Of a DNA stretch of 55,460 nt, positions 54,186 through 55,460 are shown one piece after another. Made by a program: the position numbers and the translations under genes. Position 1 is the stretch's first letter; each line of letters opens with the position of its first letter. Source of the stretch: a virus; IMG/VR virus record IMGVR_UViG_3300034198_010091, positions 1-55,460 of that record; one strand, written 5' to 3'. A model generated the notes under the pieces. It ran no database searches. It saw nothing but the letters and a program-made list of their open reading frames with translations, and was not told the origin of the DNA.

Positions 54186-55460
54186 TCAAATGCTATTCAA
54201 TTTATCGCCAACATTTAATCCTTCTCGAATCGAAAGTCTACCACGGTTACTTGGGAATTTGTGATCCTCGCTCACTATTATTTCCTTCCCAGACTTCAAT
54301 CTGATTTTAAAGCATGGTTTTATTTTTTTATGATGTATCTGAGTTACTGTTTTGTATTCATCGTTTGATTTGATTTGATCTCCGAATTTCAAATCTCCTA
54401 TTTTTTTATATTCTCCACTTCTTAATGTGACCAACTGATTGACTTCTATACATTCTCCAATACCTTCCAAACCCGGATTTTCCTTACCGTATCCGGGTTT
54501 TGATAACTGACACGCTGAAAAAAACGGGCATTTGAAAATATAAGATAACGCTCTGATCTTTTCACAAATATGCTTCACTCTTTCATATGAATTAGAACCA
54601 GTTTCGGTCGTTAGCAAACTTATATAATCAATAACCACGGCATCTATATTTTCTCCAGAGTCTTTAATTTTTTTTATAAATGCTTCTATTTGCTTCGGTG
54701 TTATACTAGATGGTGGAAATTCTTTGATCATTATTTTTCCATCTGGGTTATTCTTCTTTTCATCCATTAAAGCGTTTCGCAATGGGTGAGTGTTAAATTT
54801 AAAATCCTTCATCGGGATTTTAGTGATATTGGCTGATATACGTTTGGCATACACCATTTCGGACATCTCCAGAGAAATTACAAGCACACTCTTGCCTTGT
54901 TTAGCGATGTTCGCGGCTACATTGCCCAGAAAAATACTCTTACCTATATTTGCCTGCCCAGCGAACATATAGAGTGCCTTACCAGACTCTAAATACCCAC
55001 CTCCGGTAGCCTCGTCTAACCATTCCCACCCCGAAGAAATATAATTTTCGACGTTGAGGATATCATCAATGATTAAATCGACATCTTTGTAAATCTCAAT
55101 ACCTCTATCAATATTCAGATTAATCTTACAAATATCGTCAAACGCTTCAAGAACTTTCTGAGGATTTTTTACTTTATCCTCCGCATTCTCAGCGATGTCC
55201 AGCATTTGGACCCAAGTGGCTCTTTCCTTTAAAAACCTTTCTGTATTATCATACAATTCAGCATTGTCAAATTCTTTATCTAACTTTTTAAAAGATTCTA
55301 AAAGCTTTCTAAAGTTGTTTTTGAGAATATCATTGGTTAGATATGTCTTAACCTCTGTGAAGGTTGGAAGCTTTTTTCTCTTTTCGTAAAAGTCATTTAC
55401 GATTTTGAAGTATTCGGCTATGTTTTGGTTTTCAAAGTATTCTGGTTTTACATAATCTGC
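54186..55460 (-). CDS. gp41 (N-part): Replicative DNA helicase gp41, N-part ending in split-intein N-part (5' end outside window)
   Basis: At least 424 codons, open to the right edge. The RecA-type core has Walker A FAGQANIGKSIFLGN, Walker B IDAVVIDYISLL and the sensor Gln in SACQLSKPGYG. At Cys (54450-54452), directly after GLEGIGE, an 88-residue IntN begins (CIEVNQLVTLRSGEYKKIGD), with block B EIIVSEDHKF, and ends in a stop. T4 gp41 is 475 aa; here 336 plus 77 residues are visible, so about 60 lie beyond the edge. Trans-splicing with 52570-53067 would restore the helicase. Confidence 0.93.
   Translation of the reverse strand, partial: ADYVKPEYFENQNIAEYFKIVNDFYEKRKKLPTFTEVKTYLTNDILKNNFRKLLESFKKLDKEFDNAELYDNTERFLKERATWVQMLDIAENAEDKVKNPQKVLEAFDDICKINLNIDRGIEIYKDVDLIIDDILNVENYISSGWEWLDEATGGGYLESGKALYMFAGQANIGKSIFLGNVAANIAKQGKSVLVISLEMSEMVYAKRISANITKIPMKDFKFNTHPLRNALMDEKKNNPDGKIMIKEFPPSSITPKQIEAFIKKIKDSGENIDAVVIDYISLLTTETGSNSYERVKHICEKIRALSYIFKCPFFSACQLSKPGYGKENPGLEGIGECIEVNQLVTLRSGEYKKIGDLKFGDQIKSNDEYKTVTQIHHKKIKPCFKIRLKSGKEIIVSEDHKFPSNRGRLSIREGLNVGDKLNSI
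54189..54452 (-). other. Split intein N-part (IntN, 88 aa) in gp41
   Basis: Starts with Cys, contains block A (CIEVNQLVT) and block B (IIVSEDHKFPS) and ends LREGLNVGDKL-like (SIREGLNVGDKLNSI). Size and order match the gp41-1/gp41-8 IntNs. Confidence 0.88.

Noticed and set aside
1-55460. tRNA genes
   Set aside because: No cloverleaf-like segment with a TTCRA arm and matching acceptor stem was noticed in the intergenic gaps, which are nearly all shorter than 100 nt.

Overview
The window is a segment of a T4-like, contractile-tailed phage (myovirus) genome with low G+C. It shows recognisable homologues of T4 large terminase gp17, sheath gp18, tube gp19, baseplate wedge gp6 and gp25, a gp14-like neck protein, SSB gp32, helicase gp41, clamp-loader ATPase gp44, sliding clamp gp45 and primase gp61. 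There are no tRNA, rRNA or CRISPR signals. The host cannot be read from the sequence.

Layout. 1-10.9 kb (minus strand): tail tube and sheath genes, a trypsin-like protease, then a terminase gene broken into two ORFs. 10.9-13.5 kb (plus): acidic repeat protein, small virion proteins, gp14-like neck protein. 13.5-22.6 kb (minus): protease/fibre protein, PKD-domain protein, gp6, gp25, a GIY-YIG endonuclease and a coiled-coil protein. 22.6-24.1 kb (plus): two late proteins; 24.1-25.3 kb (minus): gp44 and a small protein. 25.35-40.2 kb (plus): a long array of baseplate, fibre and adhesin genes that ends in a lectin-like protein, a mucin-like Thr/Ser/Pro protein and a GalNAc-transferase-like glycosyltransferase. 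40.2-55.5 kb (mostly minus): replication genes gp61, gp45, gp32 and a fractured gp41, mixed with many small overlapping unknown genes.

Protein splicing and mobile elements dominate the novelty. The terminase needs two splicing events. One is a cis-splicing LAGLIDADG intein inside Walker A with class-3-like residues. The other is a split intein with a 31-residue N-part, whose C-part is fused to a Vsr-like endonuclease and sits next to Walker B. The predicted spliced product is 603 aa, close to T4 gp17 (610 aa). gp41 is also fractured: helicase plus IntN, a free-standing endonuclease, then IntC plus helicase tail. Two GIY-YIG endonucleases and a frameshifted endonuclease remnant are also present.

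Regulation. About 30 genes carry a [ACGT]TAAATA box almost always 5-6 nt before the ATG, the analogue of the T4 late promoter TATAAATA. With T4 spacing, transcription would start at the start codon itself, so many late mRNAs may be leaderless. Three sigma70-like promoters (TTGAC[AT], 16-nt spacer) put their -10 box 6-9 nt from an ATG in the same way. gp45, the clamp that activates late transcription in T4, is present. Several late small proteins begin or end with short amphipathic segments ending in (L/I)xE, which resembles T4 capsid-targeting peptides; one of them is an ADP-ribosyltransferase-like protein.
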